From: Blastococcus sp. VKM Ac-2987
Lineage (GTDB): Bacteria > Actinomycetota > Actinomycetes > Mycobacteriales > Geodermatophilaceae
Assembly: GCF_026967805.1 (NCBI RefSeq)
Contig: NZ_JAPVBG010000001.1
Location: 1,131,143 to 1,195,142 of the forward strand
Length of the DNA: 64,000 nt
Direction of reading: 5' to 3'
This document shows, piece after piece, positions 60,966 through 64,000 of the stretch. Both the position numbers and the translations under genes were made by a program. Every line of letters begins with the position of its first letter. Position 1 is the stretch's first letter. The notes under the pieces were generated by a model. It was not told the DNA's origin. It saw only the letters and a program-made list of their open reading frames with translations, and did not search any database.

Positions 60966-61901
60966 TCATCCCCGGCGGCCCCGGGTCCGCTCCTGGGCTC
61001 TGCGCACCTTGGCCGCGAGCCGGTGCGGGACGGCGAGCTCGGCCCAGATCCAGCGCACCACGCCCCACTGCTCGTCCCGGATGGCGTCCTCCCGGAGCTT
61101 CTCGGCGAAGACCGCGTCGCCGGGCTCCTGCCCCGGCCGCAGCAGTCGGCCGTACTTCACCCGCCCGTCGAACTCGCCGGCGAGCCCGGCGTCCTCCCAC
61201 GCGAAGTCCGTCCTGGCCACCAGCGCTCCGCTCCCTGACCTGATCTCGAACTGCAGCGCCGACGGCGCCAGCTGCCAGCGCTGGAGGATCACCCGGCTCC
61301 GGCTCTCGCCGACGCTCTCGCTGCGGGGGTCCGCCGCGGCGACCGCCCGTGCCGCGCTCCGTGCGCCGGGCGAACCGGCGATGTCGAAGAGCCGCGTGCG
61401 CAGCTCGTCGAGCGCCAGCCGACCCCGGTGCAGCGCGGCGTCCAGCGCGACGACGGCAGCCTCGTGCGGTAGCGAGCGGGCCAGATCGAGCATCGTGCGG
61501 ACCGGCCCGGTCACCAGGACGCCGTCCACGTCGACCAGCTCGTCGTCACGCATGCGGGCGACGTGGCAGCACAGCACCCTGCTCCGGTCGTGCCACGAGC
61601 CGGGCGGCCGGGTGACGTGCACGCGGTCGAGCGGGACGTCCCACAACGGCAGCCCGAGGAGGACCGCTGCCGATTGGTGGCTCACCACGGCCGGACGGCG
61701 CAGCTGCGCCACGGTGGCCTGCACGAGGAGGGCATGGCGGGCCGCCGGCGCGGCGGGGAGGACGGTGTCGACGTAGGCGCCCCGCCGCAACCGGGCCAGC
61801 TCCCCGGCGCGCACGGCGCGCGCCAGTTCGTCGTCGGACCATCCGGCGGCGACGGCGTCACGGCGGAGGCGGAGGGGCGGCACGGCGGGCGGCTCGGTCA
61901 T
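60966..61901 (-). CDS. AbiEi-type/DUF559-like protein
   Basis: 311 residues, of a kind very common in Actinobacteria. An N-terminal winged-helix AbiEi-like domain (AGWSDDELARAVRAGELARL, RRGAYVDT, SHQSAAVLLGLPLWD) precedes a C-terminal region related to DUF559/Vsr-like nuclease folds (RTDFAWEDAGLAGEFDGRVK, YGRLLRPGQ, EKLREDAIRDEQWGVVRW). Such proteins are labelled type IV antitoxin-like, but no partner toxin gene is next to it. Function is unproven. ATG start. Confidence 0.8.
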   Translation of the reverse strand: MTEPPAVPPLRLRRDAVAAGWSDDELARAVRAGELARLRRGAYVDTVLPAAPAARHALLVQATVAQLRRPAVVSHQSAAVLLGLPLWDVPLDRVHVTRPPGSWHDRSRVLCCHVARMRDDELVDVDGVLVTGPVRTMLDLARSLPHEAAVVALDAALHRGRLALDELRTRLFDIAGSPGARSAARAVAAADPRSESVGESRSRVILQRWQLAPSALQFEIRSGSGALVARTDFAWEDAGLAGEFDGRVKYGRLLRPGQEPGDAVFAEKLREDAIRDEQWGVVRWIWAELAVPHRLAAKVRRAQERTRGRRG

Positions 61902-61964
61902 GCGCCGACCGTCCGGCGCCCGCGACGCCGGGGCCAGGGCCGCAGCGGTCCGGTGGATGGAGCC

Positions 61965-62071
61965 CTGACCTGTGGACGACTGCGCTCTGGGGGTGGTTCT
62001 CGCGCTACCGGGGTCCGGCAGGACCCGCGGGGCACGAGGAACACCCCCAGAGCGGCCGCGGATCAGGTCAG
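61965..62071. repeat. Nested inverted repeats between the AbiEi-type gene and phoH
   Basis: The outer arms CTGACCTG (61965-61972) and CAGGTCAG (62064-62071) enclose perfect 13-base arms CGCTCTGGGGGTG (61983-61995) and CACCCCCAGAGCG (62042-62054), with GGGTCC-GGCA-GGACCC in the centre near 62010. The right outer arm overlaps the phoH stop. A very stable structure, probably the phoH terminator. Confidence 0.7.
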
Positions 62072-63363
62072 AGCGGCAGGTCCTCCAGCATCTCGGTGAC
62101 CAGCGCCGCGATCGGCGAGCGCTCGGACCGGGTGAGCGTCATGTGCGCGAACAGGACGTGCCCCTTGAGCTTCTCGATGACCGCCGTGACGCCGTCGTGC
62201 CGGCCGACCCGCAGGTTGTCGCGCTGGGCGACGTCGTGGGTGAGCACCACCCGGGAGTTGCTGCCCAGCCGGGAGAGCACGGTCAGCAGCACGCCGCGCT
62301 CCAGCGACTGCGCCTCGTCGACGATCACGAAGGAGTCGTGCAGCGACCGCCCGCGGATGTGGGTCAGCGGGAGCACCTCGATGAGGTCTCGCGCGGCGAT
62401 CTCGTCGAGCACGTCCTTGGACACCAGGGCACCGAGGGTGTCGTACACCGCCTGCGCCCAGGGCGACATCTTCTCGCCCTCGCTGCCCGGCAGGTACCCG
62501 AGCTCCTGGCCGCCGACGGCGTACAGCGGCCGGAAGATGACGACCTTCTTGTGCGCCCGCCGCTCCATCACCGACTCGAGCCCGGCGCACAGCGCCAGCG
62601 CCGACTTGCCGGTGCCCGCCCGGCCGCCCAGCGAGACGATGCCGATCTCCGGGTCGAGCAGGAGATCCAGCGCCACCCGCTGCTCGGCCGAGCGCCCGTG
62701 CAGGCCGAACGCCTCCCGGTCGCCGCGGACCAACCGCACCTTCTTGTCCGGCAGGACGCGGCCGAGAGCCGATCCGCGCGAGGACAGCAGCACCAGCCCG
62801 GTGTGCGTGGGCAGCTCGGCCGCGGCCGGCAGGAAGGCCTCCCCGGCCTCGTAGAGCTCGTCGATGTCGGCGTCGTCGAGGCTCAGCTCGGCCATCCCGG
62901 TCCAGCCGGCGTCGACCGCGTCGAGCACCCGGTACTCGTCGGCCTCCAGGCCGACCGCCGCCGCCTTGACCCGCAGCGGCACGTCCTTGGTCACCAGGCA
63001 GACGTCCCGGCCCTCGGCCCGCAGGTTGAGCGCCACCATCATGATCCGGCTGTCGTTGCTGTCGTTGCGGAAGCCCGCCGGGAGCACCGACGGGTCGCTG
63101 TGGTTCAGCTCGACGTGCAGCGTGCCGCCCTCCTCCCCCACCGGGACGGGGGCGTCCAGCCGGCCGTGGGTGACCCGCAGGTCGTCCAGGATGCGCAGCG
63201 TCTGGCGGGCGAACCACCCCAGCTCCGGGTGGTTGCGCTTGTCCTCCAGCTCCCCGATGACGACGAGCGGCAGCACCACGTCGGCGTCCCCGAAGCGCAG
63301 CAGCGCGCCGGGGTCGGAGAGCAGGACCGAGGTGTCGAGGACGAACGTGCGGCGAGTGTTCAC
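62068..63363 (-). CDS. PIN domain-PhoH family ATPase
   Basis: 431 residues. The N-terminal PIN nuclease domain ([60 protein letters not shown] with acidic residues) is fused to a PhoH ATPase with Walker [16 protein letters not shown] and Walker [15 protein letters not shown]. PhoH2-type proteins are RNA helicase/ribonucleases in mycobacteria. The GTG at 63363 follows GGGAGCC. No upstream antitoxin gene (phoAT-like) is evident. Confidence 0.92.
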   Translation of the reverse strand: MNTRRTFVLDTSVLLSDPGALLRFGDADVVLPLVVIGELEDKRNHPELGWFARQTLRILDDLRVTHGRLDAPVPVGEEGGTLHVELNHSDPSVLPAGFRNDSNDSRIMMVALNLRAEGRDVCLVTKDVPLRVKAAAVGLEADEYRVLDAVDAGWTGMAELSLDDADIDELYEAGEAFLPAAAELPTHTGLVLLSSRGSALGRVLPDKKVRLVRGDREAFGLHGRSAEQRVALDLLLDPEIGIVSLGGRAGTGKSALALCAGLESVMERRAHKKVVIFRPLYAVGGQELGYLPGSEGEKMSPWAQAVYDTLGALVSKDVLDEIAARDLIEVLPLTHIRGRSLHDSFVIVDEAQSLERGVLLTVLSRLGSNSRVVLTHDVAQRDNLRVGRHDGVTAVIEKLKGHVLFAHMTLTRSERSPIAALVTEMLEDLPL

Positions 63364-63543
63364 GAATCGGCTCCCGTGGGGCGCACCTGCGGTGGCAGAG
63401 CGCGCCCCGGCTCGAAGGTGACCGGGCCCCGGCACAGGGGCCGGGTACCGGCCCCTCTGGACGACGAACGCTGTCGCACCAACCGGGCCTCCCGTGGACG
63501 GCGAGGGCAGCTCGCCGTCCACTGCGGACGCTAGGCCCGGGGA

Positions 63544-63589
63544 GTGACATCCGCGTGACGTACACCCCACGAAGAGGGGTGGATGTCAC
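63544..63589 (-). terminator. Inverted repeat/terminator after the ABC permease
   Basis: GTGACATCC (63544-63552) pairs with GGATGTCAC (63581-63589), with an inner CACCCC/GGGGTG stem. It lies 40 bases beyond the permease stop in its reading direction. The rest of the 63364-63628 gap has GC-rich palindromes (near 63421-63452) and must hold the phoH promoter; no gene is visible there. Confidence 0.6.
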
Positions 63590-63628
63590 CCGGAAGAACC
63601 ACCGGTACCAGCCGTCCCACCCGGTCGG

Positions 63629-64000
63629 TCAGCTCGACTCGCGGCGGAACCGGCGCACGCCGAAGAGCCACCCGAGCACCGCCAGCAACGCGGTCAGCAC
63701 GACGCCCCACCAGGCGGTCGCGGTGCCGTAGCCGCCGACGAAGAACTCGCGCGCCGCCTCGACGATGTGCTTGAACGGGTTCACGTCGCTGACGGCCTGC
63801 AGCCAGCCCGGCGCGAGGGTCATCGGCAGCAGGATCCCCGACAGCAGCACGACGGGGAACACCACCGCGTTCAGCAGCGGCGCGAACGCGTCCTCGCTCT
63901 TGAGCGTCAGCGCGAGGGCGTAGGACACCGCGGCGAGCGCGCCCCCGAGCAGCGCCACGAGGACCAGGGTCAGGGCGACGCCGGCGACCGGGGCGCGCAG
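63629..64000 (-). CDS. ABC-2 type transporter permease (C-terminal part)
   Basis: The frame is open through the right edge, so only the last 123 residues are seen. They show three membrane segments and the ABC-2 motif: LALTLKSEDAFAPLLNAVVF, PVVLLSGILLPMTLAPGWLQ, AVSDVNPFKHIVEAAREFFV, as in daunorubicin-resistance (DrrB)-type exporter permeases. It should pair with an ATPase encoded beyond the window. The substrate is unknown. Confidence 0.85.
   Translation of the reverse strand: MRAPVAGVALTLVLVALLGGALAAVSYALALTLKSEDAFAPLLNAVVFPVVLLSGILLPMTLAPGWLQAVSDVNPFKHIVEAAREFFVGGYGTATAWWGVVLTALLAVLGWLFGVRRFRRESS

Noticed and set aside
60966-61901. A type IV toxin-antitoxin system
   Set aside because: The AbiEi-like domain is present, but no AbiEii-type nucleotidyltransferase gene is adjacent; the single protein is a common actinobacterial type.

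Overview
The window is GC-rich DNA with many GTG starts and densely overlapping genes. Its gene content (ANTAR and DUF1707 proteins, DUF4245 next to glpX, a lipid-droplet-type protein between ispH and xseA, a PIN-PhoH protein) points to a motile high-GC actinobacterium. I infer Geodermatophilaceae (Blastococcus, Geodermatophilus or Modestobacter type); no rRNA or tRNA is present to confirm this.

Left part (1-26 kb), chromosomal housekeeping and signalling. It opens with a small sugar cluster: a partial TIM-barrel isomerase, a GT4 glycosyltransferase and a PIG-L deacetylase on the plus strand, facing galE. A leftward signalling block follows: a GAF-GGDEF-EAL c-di-GMP enzyme, then a translationally coupled STAS - GAF-ANTAR - GAF-ANTAR set. 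Next is a deletion scar where the C-terminal ends of a UvrA-like gene and a TetR gene lie back to back, then a DNA alkylation repair pair (Ada/AlkA fusion and ogt). After these come rmuC, a DUF6542 membrane protein, ispH, a lipid-droplet-type protein, xseAB, DUF4245, glpX, a DUF1707 protein, fumC, gltA, and a large cell-wall protein with an NlpC/P60-like and a VanY-like domain.

Right part (26-61 kb), an almost complete Gram-positive flagellar locus. Leftward genes are flgN-flgK-flgL-fliW-csrA, and beyond them a 168-aa unknown with an unusual sigma-like protein. Rightward genes are a FliA/WhiG-type sigma factor, fliC, fliD, fliS, a FliT-position gene, flgBC-fliEFGHIJ, an NlpC/P60-transglycosylase, fliK-flgDE, flbD-motAB-fliL, fliMNOPQR-flhBA, a very large degenerate FlhF-like protein and a small membrane protein. 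No flgF/flgG pair, flgJ, flhG, recognisable flgM or chemotaxis gene is present.

A recurring motif, (C/G)TCAAG-N15-GCCGATGA-like, precedes flgN, the sigma gene, fliC, flgB, flbD, fliM and the leftward 168-aa gene. All have exactly 15 bases between the two boxes, as expected for a sigma-28/sigma-D regulon. The same motif also lies before the NlpC-VanY cell-wall gene about 10 kb away. CsrA and FliW are encoded, and the fliC leader carries GGA motifs, so post-transcriptional control of flagellin is likely.

The right end (61-64 kb) holds an AbiEi-type/DUF559-like protein, a PIN-PhoH ATPase and the end of an ABC-2 permease. Several gaps contain long inverted repeats, and three junctions inside the flagellar operon contain a GAGCGAGC-type repeat.
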